NCBI RefSeq assembly: GCF_001528665.1
Contig: NZ_BBYJ01000024.1
Coordinates: forward strand, 225,641 to 289,640
Length of the DNA stretch: 64,000 bases
Origin: Microtetraspora malaysiensis
GTDB lineage: Bacteria; Actinomycetota; Actinomycetes; Streptosporangiales; Streptosporangiaceae
Reading direction: 5' to 3'
Shown: positions 44,809-52,139 of the stretch, in pieces
How positions within the stretch are numbered: the stretch's first letter is position 1
How the letters are laid out: the number at the start of each line of letters is the position of its first letter
Notes under the pieces: generated by a model
What the model was told of the DNA's origin: nothing
What the model saw: the letters and a program-made list of their open reading frames with translations, nothing else
Database searches by the model: none
Position numbers and translations under genes: made by a program

Positions 44809-45641
44809 GGAACGCACTGGCCTCCGAGGCGCTTCTGCTGCGCAGGCGCCTGGCGCCGTTCGTGGTGGGCTGCACCTGGATCGTGCTGGTGGTGGGTTTC
44901 GGCTTCGGCGTCCCCTACATCGTGTACGCCACGCTCGACCCGGCGAAGACGGCGGACCGGGCCGCGCTGCTGGAGATGCTGCTGCCCTCCGCCGCCCACA
45001 CCACCGCGGTCGGCAGCTATCCCATGTTCGGCGGGGCGATCATGCTGATTCTCGGTGTGCTCGTCACCGGTGCGGAATACCGCTGGGGGACGTGGCCGGC
45101 CCGGTTGTCCCAGGGGCCCGGCAGAGCCCAGGTCGTCATCGCGAAGGTCCTGGTGGGCGCCGCCGCGGTGGTCGTCATCGCGGCCGCGGCGCTCGCGGCG
45201 TCGATGGTGACCTCCGTCGTGATCGCGTCGGTCGAGGGGCGGCCGCTCACCTGGCCGGCCGTCTCCGCGGTCGCCGCGTCGCTCGGCGTCGCGGTGTTCA
45301 TCTCCGTGGCCTGGCTGAGCCTCGGCGCCGCGCTGGGGGTGATCTTCCGGGGCGTCGGCACGGCCCTCGCCGTGGGGCTCGTGTGGACGCTCGGCCTGGA
45401 GAACGCGCTGTCCGGCCTCGCCGGGGTCGTTCCGGCGCTGGAACCCGTGCGCGTGATCCTGCTGGGACCCACCAGCGGCTCCCTGGTCGCCGCCCTGGGC
45501 GTGCCCTCCCTGAGCGAGGGGGGAGCCGTGGGAGTGGCGGCGTACGTGAGCGGGCCGGTCGCCTGCGCCGTGCTGCTCGCCTACACCGCCGCCGGAATCG
45601 CGGTCGCGACCGTCCTGATCCGCCGCCGTGACATCACGTGA
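44805..45641 (+). CDS. ABC-2-type exporter permease
   Basis: 278 aa with about six membrane helices (for example FVVGCTWIVLVVGFGFGVPY and AAVVVIAAAALAASMVTSVV). It lacks catalytic motifs and pairs with the upstream ATPase as an ABC-2 exporter. The profile resembles BcrB/NatB-like permeases found beside bacteriocin genes. The stop at 45641 is followed 28 bp later by the TTG start of the leader-binding protein, so it is likely on the same mRNA as the biosynthetic genes. Confidence 0.87.
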   Translation: MRNALASEALLLRRRLAPFVVGCTWIVLVVGFGFGVPYIVYATLDPAKTADRAALLEMLLPSAAHTTAVGSYPMFGGAIMLILGVLVTGAEYRWGTWPARLSQGPGRAQVVIAKVLVGAAAVVVIAAAALAASMVTSVVIASVEGRPLTWPAVSAVAASLGVAVFISVAWLSLGAALGVIFRGVGTALAVGLVWTLGLENALSGLAGVVPALEPVRVILLGPTSGSLVAALGVPSLSEGGAVGVAAYVSGPVACAVLLAYTAAGIAVATVLIRRRDIT

Positions 45642-45669
45642 CGCCGAGTACCTCATCCGGGAGGCCGTC

Positions 45670-47733
45670 TTGACAACCCAGATCCCCGCAGTCGTCCGTC
45701 CGCGGATGCGTACCGACATGGCGTTCCTCGAGACCCGGGACGGTGTGTACGTTCGCGGGCACGGTGACGGCTTCGTCATCAGGGGCGCGGGGGCCTACCG
45801 CTACCTGTCGGCGTTGCTGCCGCATCTCGACGGCTCCACGCGGCTGAGCGACCTCCTGGCCGGGCTGCCCCCGGCGCACGCGGACAGCGTCAGGTCGCTG
45901 ATCGTCACGCTGGCCTCCCGCGGGGTCATCACCGACGTGCCCGAGGGCGGCGCCGACGTGGATCCCGAGCTCCGGGCCCGGTTCTCCGGTCAGATCGCCC
46001 TGCTCGAACACCACGGCGACGACGGCACGGGCTTCCTCCGCGCCGCGACCGCGCGGGTTCTGGTGGTCTGCGAGGATCCGGCCCACGCGACGGCGCTGGC
46101 GGACGCGTTGACCGCCAACGGTGTCGGCAGCGCCCCCGGGGGCGCGGTCCTGACCGACACGGCCGGCGACGTCTCCGCCGTGGCCCCGAGCGGCGCCGAC
46201 GTCGTGTGCCTGATCGCCGCGGATCGACCGTCGTCCGCGCTCTTCGGCCTGGCCGACCGCGCCCGCGCGACGGGGGCGGCGTTCGTCCCTCTGGTACGCG
46301 TCGGAGACCGCCTGGTCCTCGGTCCGTGGCAGCGCGGGGACCGCGAAGGCGCGTGCGTCTATTCGGCCGTGCTGCGCATGAGCGACAACGCGATTCCGGG
46401 CAGCGCGGACGTGTGGCAGGCGGCGGTGGCGGGCGCCGCCGCGGCCGCCCCGCCGGCGGCGCTCCCCGGCGCCGCGGTGTCCATCGCCGTCAGCATCGCC
46501 GGTTTCGAGGTGTTCAAGGCGCTCACCGAAAGCATCGCCTCCGACATCGCCGACGCCGTCGTGGTCGTCGATCCCGATCGCCTGACCGTCGGGATCGAGC
46601 ACGTCGTCGCCCATCCCGCCTCGCCTCAGGCGCCGGCGGCCCGGGTTCCCCGCGACGAGCCGGACGGCGCCGACGTGTCCCCGGTCGAGCGCGCCTACCA
46701 GCGTTTCGCGCACGTGGTCGCCGACACGGTCGGCATCATGCGCGGGTTCGACGACGACGCCCTCTCCCAGGTCCCCGTCAAGGTCTCCGCGCTGGTCGCG
46801 CCGGCCGCCGACCCCGCGCCGATCGTCGCGTTCGGTTCGGAGACTCTGCTCGAGGCCAGGGTGGCGGCCCTCGAAGAGGCGGCGCTGCGGTACGCCGTCA
46901 ACGCGCAGCGCCGATGCGGCGGCCTCCTCGCTCCGGCCCGGCCGGACGCCGAGGTCGTCGAGGCCGGCCGGTTGCAGAGCTGGCTGGGCGGCGCCCCGCT
47001 CCCCCGCGACCCTCTGGTGGCGGCGACGGACCTGGCCGGCTCGGGTTCGCTCGCCGTTCCCCGTGCCGCCGTTCTCGCGGGCCCCTGGGATCGCAAGGAC
47101 GCCCGGTTCGAGCCTGATCTCGTCGGAGTGGCGGCCGGGAGCACCCCGGAGACGGCCCTGTCCAGGGCGCTGCTCGGGGCGGTGGGCGCGTACACGATCG
47201 CGGCGGTCGCGAGAGACGACATCCGGGCCGTCCCGGTGGACGACCTGTCGGCGGTCGACGGCGATCCGCAGCAGCTCAAGCGCCTGGCCATGCTCGCGCG
47301 GGCGGTGCGCGAGGACGGCCGCTCGGTCGCGTTCCACCTGGCTCGCGGTGTCGTGCCGGTCGCGATCGTGGTTGTGCGGGACGGCGCGGGCACGGAACTC
47401 GTCGCCCGGGCGGGCCGCACGTGGCTCGACGCGGCGGAGCACGCGTTGCTCGCCGTCGCGGGCGCACGCCAGATCGCCGGGTCCCCGACGGGCTGGACGA
47501 CCGGCCCGTGCCTGCCCGCGGCTCCCGCTCTCGACGGTTTCACCCTGTCGGGACGGCGGGACGGCGGGGACGACCCGTCCGCGCTGTCCGAAGCCGTCGA
47601 TCACGACACTGTCGTCGCCCGGCTGCGCGCCGCGGGCATGCGGGCCGCCGCCGTCGACCTCACCCCGCCCGACCTGGCCGGGGTCACGACTGTCACCAGA
47701 GTCCTGCTGTTCAGGCAGCGCTCGCCGCAGTGA
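45670..47733 (+). CDS. TOMM leader-peptide-binding F protein (ocin-ThiF-like)
   Basis: 687 aa. The N-terminus (about 1-85) is a PqqD-like RiPP recognition element: PRMRTDMAFLETRDGVYVRG, then YRYLSALLPHLDG and LIVTLASRGVITD. It is followed by a degenerate ThiF/E1-like domain (about 100-315, LGPWQRGDREGAC) and a diverged YcaO-like half. Such TbtF/GodD-N-type proteins bind the precursor leader and present it to the YcaO enzyme. TTG 45670 has GGGAGG 5 nt upstream; GTG 45628 overlaps the permease and has no ribosome site. It directly precedes the three precursor genes. Confidence 0.85.
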   Translation: MTTQIPAVVRPRMRTDMAFLETRDGVYVRGHGDGFVIRGAGAYRYLSALLPHLDGSTRLSDLLAGLPPAHADSVRSLIVTLASRGVITDVPEGGADVDPELRARFSGQIALLEHHGDDGTGFLRAATARVLVVCEDPAHATALADALTANGVGSAPGGAVLTDTAGDVSAVAPSGADVVCLIAADRPSSALFGLADRARATGAAFVPLVRVGDRLVLGPWQRGDREGACVYSAVLRMSDNAIPGSADVWQAAVAGAAAAAPPAALPGAAVSIAVSIAGFEVFKALTESIASDIADAVVVVDPDRLTVGIEHVVAHPASPQAPAARVPRDEPDGADVSPVERAYQRFAHVVADTVGIMRGFDDDALSQVPVKVSALVAPAADPAPIVAFGSETLLEARVAALEEAALRYAVNAQRRCGGLLAPARPDAEVVEAGRLQSWLGGAPLPRDPLVAATDLAGSGSLAVPRAAVLAGPWDRKDARFEPDLVGVAAGSTPETALSRALLGAVGAYTIAAVARDDIRAVPVDDLSAVDGDPQQLKRLAMLARAVREDGRSVAFHLARGVVPVAIVVVRDGAGTELVARAGRTWLDAAEHALLAVAGARQIAGSPTGWTTGPCLPAAPALDGFTLSGRRDGGDDPSALSEAVDHDTVVARLRAAGMRAAAVDLTPPDLAGVTTVTRVLLFRQRSPQ

Positions 47734-47743
47734 GGAGGGTTCC

Positions 47744-47929
47744 ATGTCCGAGCTGGCCCGAGAGCTGGTCGCTCTCGAAACCGTCACGTTCGAGGTCGAG
47801 GACATCCCCGACCTCGGCCGCGACGCCGTCGATTGGTGCAGTTCCAGCACCAGCACGTCCAGTTGCTCGTCGTGCAGCACCTCGAGTTGCTGCAGTTGCA
47901 CGAGCAGCAGCTGCGGCAGCACCAGCTGA
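47744..47929 (+). CDS. RiPP precursor peptide 1
   Basis: 61 aa. The leader MSELARELVALETVTFEVED, then IPDLGRDAVDW, is acidic with the LExxTFE motif at residues 11-17. The core (32-61) holds 7 Cys, 17 Ser, 5 Thr and one Gly: 29 of 30 residues can be heterocyclised or dehydrated. It contains SSCSTSSCCSCTSSSCG. It starts 10 bp after the F-protein stop with a GAGGAGGG ribosome site. It is diverged in its core from precursors 2 and 3. Resembles thiazolylpeptide/goadsporin-type precursors; the mature length is unknown. Confidence 0.92.
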   Translation: MSELARELVALETVTFEVEDIPDLGRDAVDWCSSSTSTSSCSSCSTSSCCSCTSSSCGSTS

Positions 47930-47973
47930 CTGGACGGCCTGAGACGGAATCCATGGAAAGGAGGTGAATGACC

Positions 47974-48156
47974 ATGGCTCTCCGAGATGAACTGCTCGCC
48001 CTTGAGACCGCGACGTTCGAGATCGCCGACATCGGCGATGTCGGGCAGGACGCCGCCGGTTGGTGCAGCTCGTCGTGCAGCTGCTCCAGCTGCTGCTCGT
48101 GCAGCACGTCCAGCTGCTGCTCGACCAGCACCAGCACGGGATGCGGCGGCGGCTAG
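47974..48156 (+). CDS. RiPP precursor peptide 2
   Basis: 60 aa from ATG 47974, which sits 8 nt after a near-perfect AAAGGAGGTGA ribosome site; an ATG at 47968 is too close to it. Leader: MALRDELLALETATFEIADI and GDVGQDAAGW, with LExxTFE at residues 10-16 and a Trp just before the core as in precursor 1. Core (31-60): nine Cys and blocks SCSCSSCCSCSTSSCC and STSTSTGCGGG. It shares a 24-residue identical stretch with precursor 3. The triple-Gly end is unique to this copy. Confidence 0.92.
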   Translation: MALRDELLALETATFEIADIGDVGQDAAGWCSSSCSCSSCCSCSTSSCCSTSTSTGCGGG

Positions 48157-48199
48157 ACCCCGCATTCGTCCAGTCGGCATCAGATCAGGAAGGCACAGG

Positions 48200-48382
48200 A
48201 TGAGCAAGACGCTCGGCCTCGAGCTGCTCGAGCTCGAGGCGGCCACCTTCGAGGTGGTCGACAACATCGACCCGTCGATGGACATGGCTGCCACCAGCTC
48301 GTCGTGCAGCTGTTCCAGCTGCTGCTCGTGCAGCACGTCCAGCTGCTGCTCGACCAGCACCAGCACGTCCAGCTGCGGCTGA
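48200..48382 (+). CDS. RiPP precursor peptide 3
   Basis: 60 aa. Leader MSKTLGLELLELEAATFEVV, then DNIDPSMDMAA, keeps LExxTFE (12-18) but has no Trp before the core. The core starts near residue 32 with TSSSCSCSSCCSCSTSS and ends CCSTSTSTSSCG; over 24 residues it equals precursor 2. ATG 48200 follows GGAAGGCACAGG. Because only the leader junction and the tail differ from precursor 2, the pair probably arose by duplication and yields closely related products. Confidence 0.92.
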   Translation: MSKTLGLELLELEAATFEVVDNIDPSMDMAATSSSCSCSSCCSCSTSSCCSTSTSTSSCG

Positions 48383-48396
48383 TCCACAACTGAACC

Positions 48397-48423
48397 CTGC
48401 GGGCCAAGGGCCCTGGCCCGCAG
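48397..48423 (+). terminator. Attenuator-like hairpin between precursor and enzyme genes
   Basis: CTGCGGGCCA-AGGGCCC-TGGCCCGCAG: 10-bp perfect arms, 15 bp after the last precursor stop and 46 bp before the YcaO start. Such hairpins often stop most transcripts after the precursors, giving high substrate and low enzyme levels. No U-tract. Confidence 0.65.
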
Positions 48424-48469
48424 CAGTCACTCAGCCCCGTAGCCAGCCCGCACGGAAGGTCCGCGTTCC

Positions 48470-50413
48470 TTGACGAGATTGACAGAGGAGACCACCGCCC
48501 CGCCGACGGCGACGCCCGCGCGACCGGCCGCCGCCGTGCTCGGGGAACGGATCGCGTCGGTCCTCTCCGGGTCGGCGGCCGGCCGCCGCGGCGCGGTGGA
48601 CGTCGCCACGCTCGGGGTTCCCGGCGACACCGATCACTTCACGATCGCGGGGCACGCGCGGGACCGCGCGCCCTCGGTCAGCGTCCGGCGCCACGACGGG
48701 ACGATCATCGTGGCCGCCACGCCGGGAGGCGGCGGCCCGTGTCCTCAATGCCTCGACCGGCGCTGGACGGGGTGCAGACCCATGCTGGAGCGGCGGATCC
48801 TCGACGAGCCGCACGGCGTCGTCCGCTCGGAGGTCACCCCACCGTCCCCGCATGTGATCTCGATCGTGGCCGCGCTGGTCGAGACGGCCGCGCGGCACGC
48901 CGACGACGACGCGCCGACCCAGCCCGTGTGGGAGATCGACACGCTCACCGCCCGGATCGACCGCTTCAGCCTGATCAAGGACTCGTCCTGCGAGTGCTCG
49001 GCGCCCGAGCCGGACACCGCGGAGAAGGCGCGGATCCGGCTCGCCCCCACACCGGCCGCGCGTCCCGGCGCGACGCGATCACGGGCGCCCGAGGACCTCC
49101 GCCTGCCGATGGACGCCCTCGCCAATCCGGTGTGCGGGATGCTGGGCCGGCCGCCGCTGCGCGTCTATCACGCCACCGCCACCGCTCCCGTCACCGGCCG
49201 GTTCCTGGCCCGCAGCAAGTACGGCCTGCACGAGATGTACTGGAGCGGGCACGCGGAGAGTTACGGCCGCAGCGAGCTGCTCGGCGTGCTGGAGGGACTC
49301 GAACGCGACGCGGGCCAGCGCGCCCGCGGCGTCGAGGTGGCACGGTGGGCCGCGGTGACCGAGCTCGACGTCCCGTACGTCTCCATGGAGCAGTGCGGAC
49401 TCTACGACCCGGCCTTCTACCGGACCCACACCGACAAGTACGTGCCATGGCAGGAGAACCCTTCCGTGCCCTGGGTCTGGGGGTGGTCGCTGCGTGACGA
49501 CCGGGCCGTCCTGGTGCCCGAACAGCTCGTGTACTACCTGGACCACCGCGCCGGCCACCGGAACACCGTCCAGGAGTGCTCCAACGGCTGCGCGTCGGGA
49601 AGCTCGGTCACCGAGGCGGTGCTGCACGGCCTGCTCGAGCTCATCGAACGCGACGCCTTCCTGATCAGCTGGTACTCGGGGATCACGCCTCCGGAGATCG
49701 ACCTCGACACGGTGGACCACCCCCTGGTCCAGCAGATGCGCGCGCACGTCGACCTGCAAGGCTATGACCTGCGCTGCTTCGACGTCCGCGTCGACGTGCC
49801 CGTGCCGGCCGTGGGAGCGGTCGCCGTACGGCGGGACGGCGGGCTGGGGAGCCTGTGCTTCGCGGGCGGCGCGTCGCCCGACCCGGCCGACGCCGTACGG
49901 GCCGCCGTGTGCGAGGTGGCGTCCTACGTGACCGGGTTCCCCGACCGGGTGGCGGCGTCCCGCGAACACGTCGAGCTCATGGTCACCGACTATGACCACG
50001 TCGGCGAGCTGGAGCACCACGCGCAGCTGTTCGGGATGCCGGAGATGGTGCGGCACGCCGAACACTGGCTGCGCCAGACCCGCCGCACCCCCCTCGACGA
50101 CGCCTTCGCCGACTGGACCGCCGGGCGCGGGCCGGTCACCGATCTCGCCCGGACCGCCGGGGAGATCGTCGGCGTGCTCGCCGAGGCCGGGTTCGACACC
50201 GTGGCGGTCGACCAGACCACGCCGGAACAGCGGTCGATGGGGCTGCACACCGTCGCCGCGCTCGTTCCCGGGCTCGTCCCGATCGACTTCGGGTGGCGCA
50301 GGCAGCGTGTGTTGTCGATGCCCCGGACCCTGTGGGCGCCCTATCGGGCCGGGCTGACGCCTCACCCCCTGCGGCCGGAACAGCTGCATCTCGTCCCGCA
50401 CCCCTTCCCGTAG
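48470..50413 (+). CDS. YcaO-domain azoline cyclodehydratase
   Basis: 647 aa. The N-terminal C-protein-like region has the zinc-type motif GGGPCPQCLDRRW (about 88-100). The YcaO domain (about 190-647) contains the ATP/Mg segment SNGCASGSSVTEAVLHGLLE and LIERDA (about 370-395). The C-terminus PHPFP resembles the PxPxP tail needed for catalysis in TOMM YcaO enzymes. It converts Cys/Ser/Thr to thiazolines/(methyl)oxazolines using ATP, guided by the F protein. TTG 48470 is the start, with GGAAGG 11 nt upstream. Confidence 0.9.
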   Translation: MTRLTEETTAPPTATPARPAAAVLGERIASVLSGSAAGRRGAVDVATLGVPGDTDHFTIAGHARDRAPSVSVRRHDGTIIVAATPGGGGPCPQCLDRRWTGCRPMLERRILDEPHGVVRSEVTPPSPHVISIVAALVETAARHADDDAPTQPVWEIDTLTARIDRFSLIKDSSCECSAPEPDTAEKARIRLAPTPAARPGATRSRAPEDLRLPMDALANPVCGMLGRPPLRVYHATATAPVTGRFLARSKYGLHEMYWSGHAESYGRSELLGVLEGLERDAGQRARGVEVARWAAVTELDVPYVSMEQCGLYDPAFYRTHTDKYVPWQENPSVPWVWGWSLRDDRAVLVPEQLVYYLDHRAGHRNTVQECSNGCASGSSVTEAVLHGLLELIERDAFLISWYSGITPPEIDLDTVDHPLVQQMRAHVDLQGYDLRCFDVRVDVPVPAVGAVAVRRDGGLGSLCFAGGASPDPADAVRAAVCEVASYVTGFPDRVAASREHVELMVTDYDHVGELEHHAQLFGMPEMVRHAEHWLRQTRRTPLDDAFADWTAGRGPVTDLARTAGEIVGVLAEAGFDTVAVDQTTPEQRSMGLHTVAALVPGLVPIDFGWRRQRVLSMPRTLWAPYRAGLTPHPLRPEQLHLVPHPFP

Positions 50414-50426
50414 GAGTTGAGCCCTG

Positions 50427-52139
50427 GTGAGTACGCCGCCCCGCCTTCGCGATCAGGGGCCGCAGAGCGGCGCGGAGATCGCATTGGACTACGCGCGACG
50501 CATGTTCGAGCGGCAGCACCTGCCGCTGCCGCCTCTGGGGTTCCAGGTGGATTGGGCCGACCAGCCGTCCCGGCACAAGCTGTACACGGACACCGTCAAG
50601 ACGCCGCTGCCTGAGCCGTTCCGTTCGATGCCGCCGGTGGGGGTCGGCGCCGCCCTGCGGGCCGCGAGGTCGCCGCGGGCGGACGCCCCGGGCGTGCCGG
50701 ACCTCGGCGTCCTCGCCTCGATGCTGGGCTGCTACGGGGTGACCGGCCGCCGGACCACACCCAACTGGAACGACGACAGCCACGCCAAGATCCGGTCGGA
50801 CCAGGCGGTCTGGGCGCGGCCCACGGCGTCCGGCGGCGGCATGTACCCGGCCGAGAGCTATCTGGTGGCCGGCCGCTCCGGGCCGCTCCCGCCGGGGGTG
50901 TACCACTACGACACCGCGCACCACAGCCTCGACCGGCTCTCGACCGGTGACCGGTGCGGCGCGATCGCGGCCGCCACCGGAGTGCGGGCGGAGCTGTACG
51001 CGGTGGTGACGCTGCGCTTCTGGAAGAACGCCTTCAAGTACAACTCGTTCAGCTATCACGTGGTCACGCAGGACGTGGGCGCGCTGCTGGCCTCGTGGCG
51101 GCTGGTGCTGGCCGCCCACGACACGCCGCTCGAACCGGTCCTGTGGTTCGACGAGGCGGCCGTCGGCGGCGTGCTGGACGTGGACGGGCACGACGAGGCG
51201 CCGTTCGTCGTCGTCCCGCTCGGCCGCACGACCGCGAACCTGTCCGCGAACCCGACCTCGGGGGCGGGTGAGGCGGCCCGGGTCGACGCCGGAGCGGCGC
51301 ACCGCGTGTGGGAGCAGTCCAGCCGGGTGCGCTCGTTCGAACTGGTCAGCCGGGTCCACGCGGCGGCCCTCGTGGGCGACCGGCCACGCCCGGGCCCTGA
51401 GGCGGCGCGGGCCGGGGCGGTGGCTCTGCCGGAGATCGCGTCGGGAGACGCTCTGCTGACGCTTCCCGGTCCCGCGCCGGAGGCCGCCGATCTCGACGTC
51501 GGGAACAGCCTGCGCAGCCGGCGGACGAGCTTCGGCCTGTTCAGCGCCCGGCCGCCGCTCGACGCCCGCGACCTGGGCTGGGTGCTGTCGTCGGTCGCCG
51601 AGGCGGGCCGCACCGGGACGGACGTCGCGCCCGCCCCCCGCGAGCACGCGTGGACCGGGCAGTGGGTCCTGTCCAACAGCGTCGCGGGACTGGAACGCCG
51701 GGTCTACAGATATGACGCCGCGCGGGGCGGCCTGATCGCCGGCGCCACGCTGGACGTCGGCCGGCTGCAGCAGCTCTACGCGCTCACCAACTACAGCCTC
51801 CAGGAGGTCGCCGCGGTCGTCGTCGTCACCGGGCGGCTGGACGCGCTGGTGGAGGCGTACGGCGCGCCCGGTTACCGGATGCTCAGCATCGAGGTGGGCC
51901 AGGCGGCCCAGACGGCCTACCTCGCGGCCACCGCGCGCGGTCTCGGCGTCGGCGCGGTGCTCGGGCTCGACAACATCGGAGTCGACGAGCTGCTGGGCAT
52001 CGAGGGATCCGGCGAGAGAAGCATGATCTTCATGCTTCTCGGCCACGAGCGCGCCCCGCGGCTCGGCTACGACCACAGCCTGTACCGATTCGACGGCCAC
52101 GGGAAACCAGGCGCGGCGGGAGAAGGGAGCATGCGATGA
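50427..52139 (+). CDS. Two-domain SagB/nitroreductase-type azoline dehydrogenase
   Basis: 570 aa with two nitroreductase-fold halves. The N-half has the SagB pattern RTTPNWNDDSHAKIRSDQAV and ARPTASGGGMYPAESYLV (about 110-150). The C-half has NSLRSRRTSFGLFSARPPLD (about 360-380) and GLGVGAVLGLDNIGVDELLG. FMN-dependent oxidation of azolines to aromatic azoles is the family reaction. The GTG at 50427 has an AGGAG site; the end overlaps the LanB gene by ATGA. Similar fused forms occur in goadsporin/thiopeptide loci; one half may be non-catalytic. Confidence 0.87.
   Translation: MSTPPRLRDQGPQSGAEIALDYARRMFERQHLPLPPLGFQVDWADQPSRHKLYTDTVKTPLPEPFRSMPPVGVGAALRAARSPRADAPGVPDLGVLASMLGCYGVTGRRTTPNWNDDSHAKIRSDQAVWARPTASGGGMYPAESYLVAGRSGPLPPGVYHYDTAHHSLDRLSTGDRCGAIAAATGVRAELYAVVTLRFWKNAFKYNSFSYHVVTQDVGALLASWRLVLAAHDTPLEPVLWFDEAAVGGVLDVDGHDEAPFVVVPLGRTTANLSANPTSGAGEAARVDAGAAHRVWEQSSRVRSFELVSRVHAAALVGDRPRPGPEAARAGAVALPEIASGDALLTLPGPAPEAADLDVGNSLRSRRTSFGLFSARPPLDARDLGWVLSSVAEAGRTGTDVAPAPREHAWTGQWVLSNSVAGLERRVYRYDAARGGLIAGATLDVGRLQQLYALTNYSLQEVAAVVVVTGRLDALVEAYGAPGYRMLSIEVGQAAQTAYLAATARGLGVGAVLGLDNIGVDELLGIEGSGERSMIFMLLGHERAPRLGYDHSLYRFDGHGKPGAAGEGSMR

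Noticed and set aside
45634..48387. 917-codon open frame on the minus strand across the F-protein and precursors
   Set aside because: Antisense to a clear leader-binding protein and three precursors. Its Gln/Leu-rich repeats are the complement of Cys/Ser codons.
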